DNA of 64,000 nt from CAVYOD01 sp963770045 (GTDB lineage: Bacteria; Acidobacteriota; Aminicenantia; Aminicenantales; CAVYOD01), in the NCBI GenBank assembly GCA_963770045.1, contig CAVYOD010000022.1, positions 186,001-250,000 on the forward strand, in the 5' to 3' direction. Positions 1 to 9,062 of the stretch are shown piece by piece. Each line of letters begins with the position of its first letter. The first letter of the stretch is position 1. The notes below the pieces were generated by a model, which searched no databases, had not been told where the DNA came from, and worked only from the letters and a program-made list of their open reading frames with translations. The translations under genes and the position numbers were made by a program.

Positions 1-23
1 TCGAGGACGATGACCTTGTTCAT
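1..23 (-). CDS. possible 5' end of a divergent gene cut by the window edge
   Basis: On the minus strand an ATG at 21-23 opens a frame reading M-N-K-V-I-V-L and leaves the window at base 1. It would be transcribed away from the phosphoglycerate mutase gene. Only seven codons are visible, so no function can be given, and the start itself is unproven. Confidence 0.3.
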
Positions 24-69
24 GTTCCGATTTTAGCAGACGAATCTGAGGCTGTAAACAAAAACGTTC

Positions 70-206
70 CCAAATCGTCTCTCTCGTCTGTCTGGTCATC
101 TCGTCCGTCTCGTGCGGCAAAGCAACGAGAAAAAAATAATAAGAAATGGCTTTGTTTTGACTTTAGCGAGATAGACGGGCGACGAGATGACGAGACGGAC
201 CTCTTC
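70..206. repeat. GACGAGA-type palindromic intergenic repeat, copy A
   Basis: The left arm (about 75-115) is rich in TCGTCT/TCTCGTC units. The right arm (about 165-200) carries the complementary GAGATAGACG and GACGAGACGGAC units, so the two arms can pair across an AT-rich centre of about 50 bp. The right arm runs directly into the -35 box of the next promoter. Related copies lie at 1447-1577, 15132-15150, 20473-20548, 27880-27900, 29802-29830 and 56325-56362. Confidence 0.6.
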
Positions 207-207
207 A

Positions 208-237
208 TTGACTGAATCGCCCGATTTCTCTTATATT
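208..237 (+). promoter_or_regulatory. sigma70-type promoter for apgM
   Basis: -35 TTGACT at 208-213, an 18-bp gap and -10 TATATT at 232-237 (or TTATAT at 231 with 17 bp). The -10 box ends about 9 nt before the ATG at 247, and there is no Shine-Dalgarno sequence. The transcript would start within a few bases of the start codon. Confidence 0.6.
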
Positions 238-246
238 AAATTCGTC

Positions 247-1448
247 ATGAAGAGGGAAGATCTGACCAAAGAACTGTCGATCGGAACGGGCACAAAGATC
301 GTCCTCCTCGTCCTCGACGGATTGGGGGGTTTGCCCCGGGGGGAAAGACCGAGTTGGAGTCGGCCCGGACGCCGAACCTCGATAAGCTGGCCGCGGCCGG
401 CGCGGGCGGGCTGACCGATCCGGTCTTCCGCGGGATCACGCCCGGGAGCGGGCCGGCCCATCTCGCCTTATTCGGCTACGATCCTCTTCGCTATCAGCTC
501 GGCCGGGGCATCCTCGAAGCCCTGGGCGAGGGTGTCGAGGTCGGGCGCGACGACCTTGTGGCGCGGGGGAATTTCGCCACTCTCCGGGACGGTCTCGTGG
601 TGGATCGGAGGGCCGGACGTATCCCCACCTCGGTGAACGAAAATCTCTGCCAGAAGCTGAACTCCGCCCTCTCTTTGAGAGGAGGAGTCGCCGTCCGCCT
701 TTATCCGGGAAAGGAACACCGCTTTGTCGTCAGGTTCACAAGCCAAGGCCTTTCCGACGCCGTCTCCGACGCCGATCCGCAAAAAGAGAACAAGCCTCCC
801 CTCCCGGCGCATCCATTGTCCCCCGAGGCGGAGAAAACCGCGGCCATAGTCAACTCTTTCATCCAAGATGCGACGGACATCCTGAAAGATTCCGCCCCCG
901 CTAACACCGTCCTGGTCCGAGGGTTCTCAAAGTTCCCCGCCATCCCGACCATGGCCGAGCTCTATAAATTGAAGCCCGCCGCAATCGCCAATTACCCGAT
1001 GTACAAGGGTCTGGCCAAACTCCTGGGGATGACCGTTCTCAACGCCGGCCCCGAAGCGGCCGACCTGTTCCAGGTCCTGGAAAGCCATTATGCCGGGTTT
1101 GATTTTTTCTACGTCCATTACAAAAAAACCGATACCGCCGGTGAGGACGGCGATTTCGAGGCCAAGGTCTCGGCCATCGAGAAGTTTGACCGCGAACTCC
1201 CTCGAGTCCTGGCCCTCCGGCCGGAAGTCCTGGTCGTCACTTCCGATCACTCGACACCGGCGCTCTGGAAGGGCCATTCCTGGCATCCCAACCCCTTCCT
1301 GCTTGTCTCCAAAACCGCTCGTGTTGACGGGTTATCCGGCTTCTCGGAAAAAGAGTGCGGCCGCGGCTCGCTGGGCCGGTTCGAGTCGATTTATGCCCTG
1401 CCCCTGATGCTGGCCCATGCGGGGAAATTGATGAAATTCGGCGCCTAA
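247..1448 (+). CDS. apgM: 2,3-bisphosphoglycerate-independent phosphoglycerate mutase, archaeal ApgM type (one frameshift)
   Basis: It interconverts 3- and 2-phosphoglycerate in cytosolic glycolysis/gluconeogenesis. It belongs to the alkaline-phosphatase-fold ApgM branch rather than the GpmI branch. The N-terminus has the metal-site segment VLLVLDGLGG. After the frame change come ARTPNLDKLAAAG, the PGSGPAHLALFGYDP block and, near the C-terminus, the metal-binding TSDHSTP and KGHSWHPNPFLL motifs. The start is the ATG at 247, just downstream of a clear promoter. The run of six G at about 338-343 lacks one G: restoring it joins LGGLPRG to GKTELESARTPN and gives about 400 residues, the usual family size. 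I treat this as a sequence error. It has no operon partner. Confidence 0.88.
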
Positions 1449-1577
1449 GACGTCTTTCTGGTCTATCTCGTCTATCTCGTCGTCTCGACACAGACAAAAC
1501 AAATCCAAGGGCAAATTCCTCTGAACTGGATCTTTGACAAGAAGACGAGATGACGTGACGACGAGATAGACGTCTTT
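1447..1577. repeat. GACGAGA-type palindromic intergenic repeat, copy B
   Basis: The left arm (1447-1488) has two perfect 9-mers GTCTATCTC followed by GTCGTCTCG. The right arm (1541-1577) has GACGAGATGACG and GACGAGATAGACGTC in inverse orientation. The roughly 50-bp centre shows no coding signal. The whole element lies between the apgM stop and the -35 box of the amidase promoter. Confidence 0.6.
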
Positions 1578-1583
1578 GGCTCG

Positions 1584-1612
1584 TTGACGCAATCCGGTTC
1601 GTCCTATAGAAT
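1584..1612 (+). promoter_or_regulatory. sigma70-type promoter for the amidase gene
   Basis: -35 TTGACG at 1584-1589, a 17-bp spacer and -10 TAGAAT at 1607-1612. The expected start point (about 1619) is only some 8 nt before the ATG at 1627. The -35 box abuts the right arm of repeat copy B. Confidence 0.6.
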
Positions 1613-1626
1613 AGCTAGAGAATACT

Positions 1627-2802
1627 ATGTTCAAAAAGAAGGTCGCTGGCGCAATCTTGGCGGGCTCTCTCTCCGTCTTTGTCCCGCTCCAGGCAACCCC
1701 CGTTCCGCCCGTCGAGATTTACAAGCTCCGCTGCCACACCCATCCCAACTTCACTCGGATCGTCCTCGACATCGGCTCCCTGCGAGATTACACCTTCACC
1801 GAATCTCGCCGTCCTGACCGGGTTTACGTGGATATCTACCAAGTCAAGCTCAACCCGATCCTCGAAGGCCAGTCCTTCCAGGTTAAGAATGACTACATCT
1901 CCCAGATCCTCTTTGTTCACAAAACGGCCACCACGGTCCGCCTCGCCTGCGAACTGGATTTCGCCAAAGTGGCCTCCTACCGCGTCTGGCACCTGTTCGA
2001 TCCTTTTCGCGTCGTCGTCGACATCTATCCCAAGGGAAGCTCTTCTGCCGGGACTTCTCCCAATCTCGCCCAGCCGCCCCAGCCGTTGGATTCCGGCTAC
2101 AGCATGGCCCGGCAACTCGGCCTCGGCATCCGGACGATCGTCATCGACCCCGGCCACGGCGGTTTGGACCCGGGCTGCATCGGGAAGAGGGGGCTCCAGG
2201 AAAAGGGCGTGGTCCTCGACATTTGCCTCAAGCTCAAAAGCCTGCTCGGGACCCGAAAAGACCTGCAAGTCATTCTGACCAGGGAATCGGACATCTATGT
2301 CCCGCTCGAGGACAGGCCGGTCATCGCCAACCAGAAGAAAGCCGACCTGTTCATTTCCGTCCACGCCAACGCCAGCTTCAACCGGAAACGTTCCGGAGTG
2401 GAGACTTTTTTCCTCAATTTCAGCCCCGACGCTTCGGTGAATGAGATCGCCGCCGGGGAAAACGCGACATCGACCAAGAACATCAGCGAGATGAAGTCGA
2501 TCATCATGAAAATCGTCCAGAACAGCAAGCTCTTCGAATCCAAAGAGCTGGCTGAAAAAATCCATCAAAGTCTACTCAAATCTCTGATTCAAAGACGCGG
2601 CACCGTCAAAGACCTGGGCGTCAAGGGCGGGCCCTTTTGGGTGCTCATCGGGAGCGACATGCCTTCGGTGCTGGTCGAGGTCTCCCATCTCAGCAACCCC
2701 GAAGAGGAGGCCCTGCTGAATACGCCGGAATACGAAGACCAGGTCGCCAGGGGAATCTATGACGGGATCTTGGAATACATTCGCTCATTAGGGAAAGGAT
2801 AA
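1627..2802 (+). CDS. amiC: N-acetylmuramoyl-L-alanine amidase with AMIN domain
   Basis: A periplasmic zinc amidase that cuts the MurNAc to L-Ala bond of peptidoglycan, typically at division septa. The 391 residues read as a signal peptide (1-23), an AMIN domain (about 28-137, beta-rich, ending VVVDIYPKG), a short linker and an Amidase_3 catalytic domain (about 168-388). The zinc ligands are visible as H177 in DPGHGG, E192 in LQEKG and H246 in SVHAN; the catalytic Glu is E351 in LVEVSHLSNP. An insertion around residues 265-320, where regulatory helices sit in AmiB/AmiC relatives, may block the active site until activated; that role is inferred. The DUF362 gene follows 7 bp later. Confidence 0.93.
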   Translation: MFKKKVAGAILAGSLSVFVPLQATPVPPVEIYKLRCHTHPNFTRIVLDIGSLRDYTFTESRRPDRVYVDIYQVKLNPILEGQSFQVKNDYISQILFVHKTATTVRLACELDFAKVASYRVWHLFDPFRVVVDIYPKGSSSAGTSPNLAQPPQPLDSGYSMARQLGLGIRTIVIDPGHGGLDPGCIGKRGLQEKGVVLDICLKLKSLLGTRKDLQVILTRESDIYVPLEDRPVIANQKKADLFISVHANASFNRKRSGVETFFLNFSPDASVNEIAAGENATSTKNISEMKSIIMKIVQNSKLFESKELAEKIHQSLLKSLIQRRGTVKDLGVKGGPFWVLIGSDMPSVLVEVSHLSNPEEEALLNTPEYEDQVARGIYDGILEYIRSLGKG

Positions 2803-2809
2803 AAAGCCC

Positions 2810-3697
2810 ATGAAGAGAAGGAATTTTTTGAAAGATGTTGCCTTGGGAAGTCTTCTTCTGAAAGTCAACCCGCTCGTCTTCGCCCAAGCCAAAGGTCAGC
2901 CGGATCTGGCCGTGATCCAGGGCGAGTCTCCGTCCCAAATCACGAAGGAGGCGATCGCCGCGCTGGGCGGCATCGGCCGGTTTGTCTCCAAGGGCGACGT
3001 GGTGATGATCAAACCGAACATCGGCTGGGACCGGACGCCGGAGATGGCGGCCTGCACGAATCCCGAGGTTATCAAAGCGCTCGTCGAGCTGTCCCATTCG
3101 GCCGGGGCAAAAAAGGTCATCGTCATGGATAACTCCACCAACCAGGCCAAGAGGTCGTACATCCGCTCGGGGATCGAGGCGGCGGCCAAGGAGGCCGGCG
3201 CCGAGGTGTTCCTCCCCAACCCCCAGCATCTCAAGAAGATGACCCTCCACGGCGAGTGGCTCAAAGAATGGGAGGTCTTCACCGACTTCGTCGAAGCGGA
3301 CAAGATCATCAATGTTCCGATCGCCAAGACGCACAGCCTGTGCCGTCTGACACTGGGCATGAAGAACTGGCTCGGCGCGGTCGGCGGGAACAGAAGCCAG
3401 CTCCATCAGAAACTGGACCAGGCGATGCTCGACCTGGCCGTTTTTTTCAAACCGACGCTGACCGTCTTGGATGCTTACCGGATCCTCCTCAGGAACGGAC
3501 CGCAGGGAGGCAGGGTCTCAGACACCAAGCTCCTCAAGACCGTCGTCGCCGGGGTGGACTATGTGGCCGTCGATGCCATGGGCGCAACATTCTTTGAGAT
3601 CAAGCCGGAGGAACTGCTCTACCTCAGACTGGCCCAGGAAAAGGGCATCGGAAAGATCAACCTGGAGAAGCTCAAAATTGAAAAAAGAACGGTCTAG
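2810..3697 (+). CDS. DUF362-domain protein with Tat-like signal
   Basis: A 295-residue DUF362 protein. It opens with KRRNFLKD and a short hydrophobic stretch ending VFAQA, which resembles a twin-arginine signal and suggests folded export, possibly with a cofactor. DUF362 hallmarks are GDVVMIKPNIGWDR (about 63-76), ACTNPEVIKALVELS, VPIAKTHSLCRLTLGMKNWLGAVGG split over two motifs, and VAVDAMGATFF near the end. The biochemical role of the family is not settled, but DUF362 domains often accompany or are fused to 4Fe-4S ferredoxin domains. Here a membrane polyferredoxin starts inside its last 20 bases, so a redox pair is likely. Confidence 0.85.
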   Translation: MKRRNFLKDVALGSLLLKVNPLVFAQAKGQPDLAVIQGESPSQITKEAIAALGGIGRFVSKGDVVMIKPNIGWDRTPEMAACTNPEVIKALVELSHSAGAKKVIVMDNSTNQAKRSYIRSGIEAAAKEAGAEVFLPNPQHLKKMTLHGEWLKEWEVFTDFVEADKIINVPIAKTHSLCRLTLGMKNWLGAVGGNRSQLHQKLDQAMLDLAVFFKPTLTVLDAYRILLRNGPQGGRVSDTKLLKTVVAGVDYVAVDAMGATFFEIKPEELLYLRLAQEKGIGKINLEKLKIEKRTV

Positions 3698-5279
3698 AAA
3701 ATACCGGCTCGTCCGGACGACCCGAATCCTCGTCCAGGTCGTGTTCTTCGCGCTATTCCTGTACCTCCTTTTCGGGACTCATTACACGGGGCAGGATTAC
3801 ATCGGCAAGGTCGAGACCTTCTTCCATTTCGATCCCCTGCTTGCGCTCGCCACGTTCGTGGCCTCTCGCATCTTCTTCGCCTCGTTCGTCCTGGCGGCCA
3901 TCACCCTCATCTTGACCGTCGTCCTGGGGCGCGTGGCCTGCGGCTGGGTCTGCCCGATGGGCTCCATCCATCAGTTTTTCTCCGCCCTTTTCAAAAGAAC
4001 TAAGTTCCTCAAGCCCAAGGCCCAGGAAAAAGCGAGCCTCGCCTGGAAATATTATCTGCTCATCTTTATCTTCATCAGCGCCCTTTTCACCCTGGATCTG
4101 GTCGGCCTTTTCGACCCCCTCTCGCTTCTCTACCGATCTTTTGCCACGAGCATCGTTCCGGTCTTCGCCAGAGGATTTTCGGCCCTCATTGGCCTCTTCT
4201 ATCCTCTCCATCTCAGTTCTGCGGGCGATAAGCTGACTCAGTTTTTCGAGAATCTGACCATCAACCAGACATTCCGTCAGGGTTTCTTCATCGGCCTCCT
4301 GTTTTTGGGGACCGTTTTTCTGAACGCGGCCAAAGAGCGGTTCTGGTGCCGCTATCTCTGCCCGTTGGGCGCTTTCCTCGGGCTCCTCTCGCGCTGGAAC
4401 ATCTTGAAGCTGAGGATCGATCCTGATAAGTGTATCAAGTGCGGGCTCTGCAACGTCCACTGCGAAACTCAGGCAACACCCTATCCGAATGAGAAGTGGC
4501 GGAGCCCGGAGTGTGTTTATTGTTTCACTTGCAGCGCGATCTGCCCGACCAGCGCCATCGGGTTCCCCTTGGCGGCGCGGCCGGAAAAGATCTCCCAGGT
4601 GGATCTGTCGCGGCGGCGCCTCATCTTGACATCACTTGTGGCGATCGTGGCCGCCCCTTTATTCCGAATCTCCCCGGCCACTAAACGCGCCCACGAGAAA
4701 CTTATCCGGCCGCCCGGAGCCCTCCCCGAACCTCAGTTCCTTGAGAAATGCGTCAAGTGCGGGGAATGCATGAAGGCCTGCCCGACCAACGCCCTCCAGC
4801 CGGCCTCGACCGAGGCCGGACCCGAGGGGCTCTGGACTCCGGTCCTCATCCCGAAAATAGGCTACTGCGAATACTACTGCTCCCTGTGTTCACAGGTTTG
4901 CCCGACCGGAGCGATCAAGGAACTGACAATCGAGGAAAAGGTCAAGGTCATAATCGGGTCCGCCTGGATCAACAAGAATCGCTGCATCCCCTACACCCTG
5001 GGGAGGCCCTGCATCGTCTGCGAAGAGCACTGCCCGACTTCACCCAAAGCGATCAAGTTCGTTATGACCGATACGAAGCTTCCCGACGGCACGGTCAAGA
5101 CACAGAAGGCGCCGGTCATCGACCTCAACCTGTGCATAGGCTGTGGCATCTGCGAGAACAAATGCCCGGTCGTGGACGACCCGGCGATCTATGTCACGAG
5201 CGTCGGCGAACAGCGTTCCGAGCAAAACCAGCTGCTTCTGCCCGTCGTGGAAGAGACGACCGAAAATCCCAAGTCGTAA
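3678..5279 (+). CDS. membrane-bound polyferredoxin, NapH/NapG-like
   Basis: About 533 residues. The N-terminal half has several transmembrane helices and two CxxxCP motifs (CGWVCPMGS and CRYLCPLGA) typical of NapH/MauN/CcoG-like quinol-linked proteins. The C-terminal half is a ferredoxin array: CIKCGLCNVHC, CVYCFTCSAICP, CVKCGECMKACP, CEYYCSLCSQVCP, CIVCEEHCP and CIGCGICENKCP, enough for several 4Fe-4S clusters. A helix near residue 320 probably re-crosses the membrane. No ATG fits; the TTG at 3678 has GGAG about 10 nt upstream and gives a 20-bp overlap with the DUF362 gene. It likely passes electrons between the membrane pool and the DUF362 partner. The substrate is unknown. Confidence 0.85.
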   Translation: MKKERSRKYRLVRTTRILVQVVFFALFLYLLFGTHYTGQDYIGKVETFFHFDPLLALATFVASRIFFASFVLAAITLILTVVLGRVACGWVCPMGSIHQFFSALFKRTKFLKPKAQEKASLAWKYYLLIFIFISALFTLDLVGLFDPLSLLYRSFATSIVPVFARGFSALIGLFYPLHLSSAGDKLTQFFENLTINQTFRQGFFIGLLFLGTVFLNAAKERFWCRYLCPLGAFLGLLSRWNILKLRIDPDKCIKCGLCNVHCETQATPYPNEKWRSPECVYCFTCSAICPTSAIGFPLAARPEKISQVDLSRRRLILTSLVAIVAAPLFRISPATKRAHEKLIRPPGALPEPQFLEKCVKCGECMKACPTNALQPASTEAGPEGLWTPVLIPKIGYCEYYCSLCSQVCPTGAIKELTIEEKVKVIIGSAWINKNRCIPYTLGRPCIVCEEHCPTSPKAIKFVMTDTKLPDGTVKTQKAPVIDLNLCIGCGICENKCPVVDDPAIYVTSVGEQRSEQNQLLLPVVEETTENPKS

Positions 5280-5416
5280 GAGAGCTCACGCCGGCGGTTC
5301 TCAATCATCCTATCCCATCGAGGATGGCGGGCGCCGAGAAGCGCGAGAAGACAGCTTATGCTGTGCTGCTCACCCTCGTGACGCGTGGTGGCAAGGATGA
5401 ACGTTGAGTGAAATCA

Positions 5417-5896
5417 TCAGGCTTCGACCGCGTCAATGCCCATCATGTAATCTCTGGGGTATGGCTTGAGCGGCTTCGTGATTTCCACATCCCTCGGGTC
5501 TTTGAAGACAATCCGGATCTTGTCCGCTGATCGTAGATCCCCAAGCTCAAAGTTTTCGGGCCGTGTCTCTCCGCCGCCCACCCCGAGGAAGATCCAATCG
5601 CCGTCGCCGGATTTGGCAAAAACGGCATAAGTCATAGTCTCGGGCAGAATACCAACTCTGGGTCTTTTCGCATAGACGGCGAAATCGTTCCCCTCGCCGT
5701 TAACCAAGGATATTGCCAGGTCTAGAATCCCAAAGTATTCTACCCCGGCATACTTGTCATCGGGCTCCCCAAGAGCATAATCTGGGTTTTGAACGTGGAC
5801 CGTCGTCCCATTGACAACCTCTGTTGCGTACCTTGGCGTCTGGGCTGAGCAGACCACGGCAACAGCCAAAAATAACGCAATACGATACCAGCGCAT
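5417..5896 (-). CDS. secreted hypothetical protein, beta-sandwich-like
   Basis: A 159-residue protein with a clear signal peptide (about 1-19, ending VVCSAQ). The mature part contains YALGEPDDKYAG followed by alternating strands. The phrase ALGEPD with a nearby Gly resembles discoidin/CBM-like extracellular domains whose strand pattern begins ALGxPDG; this is a resemblance, not an identification. It is preceded by a good ribosome site (AGGAGG) and its own promoter, so it need not belong to the upstream etf operon. Confidence 0.7.
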   Translation of the reverse strand: MRWYRIALFLAVAVVCSAQTPRYATEVVNGTTVHVQNPDYALGEPDDKYAGVEYFGILDLAISLVNGEGNDFAVYAKRPRVGILPETMTYAVFAKSGDGDWIFLGVGGGETRPENFELGDLRSADKIRIVFKDPRDVEITKPLKPYPRDYMMGIDAVEA

Positions 5897-5914
5897 GGCC
5901 CCTCCTTTATCTTA

Positions 5915-5943
5915 ATTTTATTATAGAAAAGAGAAGGGTTCAA
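5915..5943 (-). promoter_or_regulatory. promoter for the secreted hypothetical gene
   Basis: Read on the minus strand: -35 TTGAAC (5938-5943), a 17-bp spacer and -10 TAAAAT (5915-5920). A TATAAT lies a few bases further upstream as an alternative -10. Confidence 0.45.
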
Positions 5944-5962
5944 ACCGGCCCGAACAAGCCTC

Positions 5963-6940
5963 TCACTCAGCCAGGATTTTCTTGAGCTCTTCTTTCAAGG
6001 GAGGAATCACCTGGAAAAGGTCGCCGACGATGCCATAGTCGGCCACTTTGAAGATCGGGGCTTCGGGATCCTTGTTGACAGCAACGATAACTTTTGAGGA
6101 AGAGATCCCTGCCAAATGCTGGATGGCGCCGGAGATACCGAATGCCAGATAGAGGTTCGGAGAGACCGTCTTCCCCGTTTGCCCCACCTGGTGCTGGTGA
6201 CCGATCCACCCGGAATCGACGGCCGAGCGCGAGGCACCGACGGCCGAGCGCGGAATGATCGCGGCGAGTTCTCTCAGCAGCTCAAAATTTTCCGGGCCCT
6301 TCATCCCTCGCCCGCCCGAGACGATGACTTCGGCCTCGGTGACGTCGAGCTCGCCGCCTTTCTCTCCGAGGATCTCTGTCACCTGGCCTTTGATCGAGCC
6401 TTCGTCGATGGCCACTTCTTTTTTGATCACGTCTGCGCTTTTTCCCGTGGGCGAGCCGAGAAGAAAGACGTTCGGCCGGAGAGAGGCGACTTGAGGCGAC
6501 GATTTCAGCCGGACGGAGAGAAGCGCCTTGCCGGCGAAGATGGGGCGGGTAAATTCGAGCCGCCCGTCGACGACAGAAATCCGCGTGCAATCCGCCGCCA
6601 GGCTCACGCCCAGCCGGGCGGCCAGCCGCGGTGACAGGTCTTTGCCCATGGCGCTGGCCGAAAAGAAGATGACCTCCGGGGCCAGTTCCTTGGCCAGGAG
6701 AGAGAGCGCGCCCGCATATCCCTGGGCCGAATACCTGGCCAGGAGAGGATTTTCAAGGAAATGGATCCTTGAAGCACCGTAGCCGGCGATTTCCGGGGCG
6801 AGGGCGTCCAGGCCCGGGCCCACCACTGCGGCGGCCACATCCTTTCCCAAAGCATCCGCTATTCTACGCGCTTCTGAGAGCGTTTCGAGAGAGCTTTTCT
6901 TGACTTTGCCGTCCCTGGTTTCGATGACAACTAAGAACAT
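5963..6940 (-). CDS. etfA: electron transfer flavoprotein alpha subunit
   Basis: 325 residues. With EtfB it forms the FAD-carrying heterodimer that shuttles electrons between acyl-CoA dehydrogenases or related flavoenzymes and the respiratory chain or ferredoxin. The C-terminal FAD domain shows GGRGMKGPENF, AVGASRSAVDSGW, HQVGQTGKTVSPNLY and GISGAIQHLAG, all classic EtfA motifs. The start ATG at 6938-6940 follows GGAGG, 13 bp after the corrected etfB stop. This length is the common EtfA size. With no acyl-CoA dehydrogenase or Etf-quinone oxidoreductase beside it, the electron partner is not visible here. Confidence 0.95.
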   Translation of the reverse strand: MFLVVIETRDGKVKKSSLETLSEARRIADALGKDVAAAVVGPGLDALAPEIAGYGASRIHFLENPLLARYSAQGYAGALSLLAKELAPEVIFFSASAMGKDLSPRLAARLGVSLAADCTRISVVDGRLEFTRPIFAGKALLSVRLKSSPQVASLRPNVFLLGSPTGKSADVIKKEVAIDEGSIKGQVTEILGEKGGELDVTEAEVIVSGGRGMKGPENFELLRELAAIIPRSAVGASRSAVDSGWIGHQHQVGQTGKTVSPNLYLAFGISGAIQHLAGISSSKVIVAVNKDPEAPIFKVADYGIVGDLFQVIPPLKEELKKILAE

Positions 6941-6953
6941 CTTCGCCCTCCTC

Positions 6954-7737
6954 CTAGATCGCCTTGGCTTCCCTGCGAAGAAGCTCGACCAACTGCTTGG
7001 CCGCCTCCTCGGGGGACCCCCCGAGGACCTTGCCGGCCTGCCGGGCCGGGGGGAGTGTCGATTTTCATAATCTCGACCTGGGTTTGCAGCGCATCCCCGC
7101 CCAAACCAAGCTCTTCAAGGGAGAAAACCGGAATCTGCTTTTTCTTGGCAGCCATGATTCCCTTCAGGGTCTCGTAGCGGGGTTCGTTCAAACCCTTCTG
7201 AGCGCTGACGACCGCGGGGAGAGTGAACTCCACCTTTTCCACCGCCCCCTCGATCTCCCGGTGAGCGACGCCTTTGGCGCCGTCGATTTCGAGCTTGGTA
7301 ACAACGTTCGCCTGAGGGAGAGAGAGGAGCTCCGCGACCATAGAAGGCACCTGGGAATTGTCCGAACCCACGGCCTGCTTGCCGAACAGGAGCAGGTCAA
7401 AGGAAGGGAATTTCTTCTCCATGACCCGGGCGATCGTCCTGGCCGCCCTCAAGCCGTCATAGCTTTCGGGAGCATCGTCCTTGACCAGCACGGCCTCGTC
7501 GGCTCCCATGGCCAGGCACTTCCGGAGCGTGACCAGCGCCTCGTCGCGGCCGATCGTGACGGCCGTGACCTGGCCTCCCCTCGCTTCCCGCAGCCGGAGG
7601 GCCTCCTCCAGGGCGTACTCATCATAGGGGTTGAGGATAAAATTGAGGCCTTCCTCGACCACGGTCCGCGCCTCAGAATGGATCCTGATCTTGGACTCGG
7701 TGTCCGGGACTCTCTTGATAAAAACGAATATGTTCAA
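6954..7737 (-). CDS. etfB: electron transfer flavoprotein beta subunit (one frameshift)
   Basis: The AMP-binding partner of EtfA. It begins MNIFVFIKRVPDTESKIRI and contains NPYDEYALEEALRLRE, LLFGKQAVGSDNSQVP and LPAVVSAQKGLNEPRY, which are typical EtfB segments. As read, the last 40 residues are scrambled and Gly/Arg-rich. Removing one G from the run of six at 7048-7053 (plus-strand view) restores a normal tail, PPARQAGKVLGGSPEEA, ending at the stop at 6954-6956. The true protein is therefore about 260 residues. It precedes etfA and follows fabF, so Etf synthesis appears tied to fatty-acid synthesis genes. Confidence 0.93.
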
Positions 7738-7773
7738 ATCATCCTCCCCGCCTGGAATTCCAAGAGAATTCTA

Positions 7774-9048
7774 TTATTCTTCGAACCGCCTCAGCAGGAG
7801 ACACCCGTTGGTGCCGCCGAAGCCGAAGGAATTGTTCAGGGCATAGATGACCTCGCCCCGCCGCGCCCGGTTGGGGATATAATCCAGGTCGCACTCGGGG
7901 TCGGGGTATTCATAATTGATCGTCGGTGGCATGATCTGGTTCTTCAGGACCATGGCCGTGATTCCCGCCTCGACTCCGCCGGTTGCTCCCAAGAGATGTC
8001 CGGTCATGGACTTGGTGGAATTCACCGCAATCTTGTAAGCCCGGTCCCCAAAAAGGCGCTTGATGGCCAGGGTCTCAAGTTTGTCGTTATAAGGAGTCGA
8101 GGTTCCATGGGCATTGATGTACTGGACCTCCTGAGGATCCACTCCGCCGTCTTCCAGGGCCGCTTTCATCACCCGAAACGCCCCATCTGCATCCATGGCG
8201 GGTGCGGAGACATGGTAAGCGTCGCCGGTCATGCCGTAGCCCACGACCTCGGCATAAATCCTGGCCCCGCGTTTGAGCGCCGCCCCGAGCTCCTCGAGGA
8301 GCAGGATCCCCGCTCCTTCGCCCATGACGAATCCGTCTCGCCGGGCATCAAAGGGACGCGACGCCTTCTGCGGCTCATCATTCCTTTCCGAGAGAGCCCG
8401 CATCGCGCAAAACCCGCCGACGCCGAGAGGGGTGATCGGCGCCTCCGCCCCGCCGGCGAGCATGATGTCGGCATCTCCCCTGGCGATGATCCGGAAGGAG
8501 TCGCCGACCGCGTGGGTGCCGGTGCTGCAGGCGGTGGCCGGGGCGGAATTGGGGCCTTTGGCTTTGTAGCGGATCGAGATCTGGCCCGAGGCTTCATTGA
8601 TGATCGTCGAGATCAAGAAAAAAGGAGAGATTCGGTCCGGGCCTTTCTCGAGCAAAACCGAGTGGGTGTCTTCGATCGTCCCGATTCCGCCGATGCCCGA
8701 ACCGACATAGACGCCGCTTCTTTCCCCCTCGAGGGCCGAGCAGCTGATTCCGGAATCCTCAACAGCGAGCGCCGCGGCCGCCACGGCATACTGGATAAAG
8801 AGGTCCATCTTCCGGGCCTCTTTTTTATCGATGAAGTGAAGGGGATCGAAATCCCTGACCTCTCCGGCAATCCTGGTGGAAAAGCGGGATGTTTCAAACC
8901 GGGAAATGAGGCCGATCCCGCTCTTCCCCTGAAGAAGTTCCTCCCAATTCTTTTTCACCCCGACGCCCAGAGGGGTCACCAAACCGATTCCTGAGATGAC
9001 CACTCTCCGGGGGGCGCAGGGATGTTGGGTCGAACGAAAAGCCGGCAT
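7774..9048 (-). CDS. fabF: 3-oxoacyl-ACP synthase II (KAS II)
   Basis: The condensing enzyme of type II fatty-acid elongation (malonyl-ACP plus acyl-ACP). It has 424 residues. The catalytic triad is visible as C174 in TACSTGTHA, H314 in INAHGTSTP and H351 in KSMTGHLLGATGG, with K346. The last block SFGFGGTNGCLLLR is the standard C-terminus. The N-terminus before RRVVISGIGLVTPLG is about 14 residues longer than usual and lacks a ribosome site, so a GTG inside that stretch may be the true start. It follows acpP closely. Confidence 0.96.
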   Translation of the reverse strand: MPAFRSTQHPCAPRRVVISGIGLVTPLGVGVKKNWEELLQGKSGIGLISRFETSRFSTRIAGEVRDFDPLHFIDKKEARKMDLFIQYAVAAAALAVEDSGISCSALEGERSGVYVGSGIGGIGTIEDTHSVLLEKGPDRISPFFLISTIINEASGQISIRYKAKGPNSAPATACSTGTHAVGDSFRIIARGDADIMLAGGAEAPITPLGVGGFCAMRALSERNDEPQKASRPFDARRDGFVMGEGAGILLLEELGAALKRGARIYAEVVGYGMTGDAYHVSAPAMDADGAFRVMKAALEDGGVDPQEVQYINAHGTSTPYNDKLETLAIKRLFGDRAYKIAVNSTKSMTGHLLGATGGVEAGITAMVLKNQIMPPTINYEYPDPECDLDYIPNRARRGEVIYALNNSFGFGGTNGCLLLRRFEE

Positions 9049-9062
9049 GAATAAAAGAGGGG

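Noticed and set aside
1447..1577. CRISPR-like repeats
   Set aside because: The 9-mer units are too short, there are no regular spacers, and no cas gene is in the window.
6964..8994. A 676-codon plus-strand open frame
   Set aside because: It lies antisense to etfB and fabF, whose motifs are unmistakable, and its own translation shows no family pattern. It is a GC-rich shadow.
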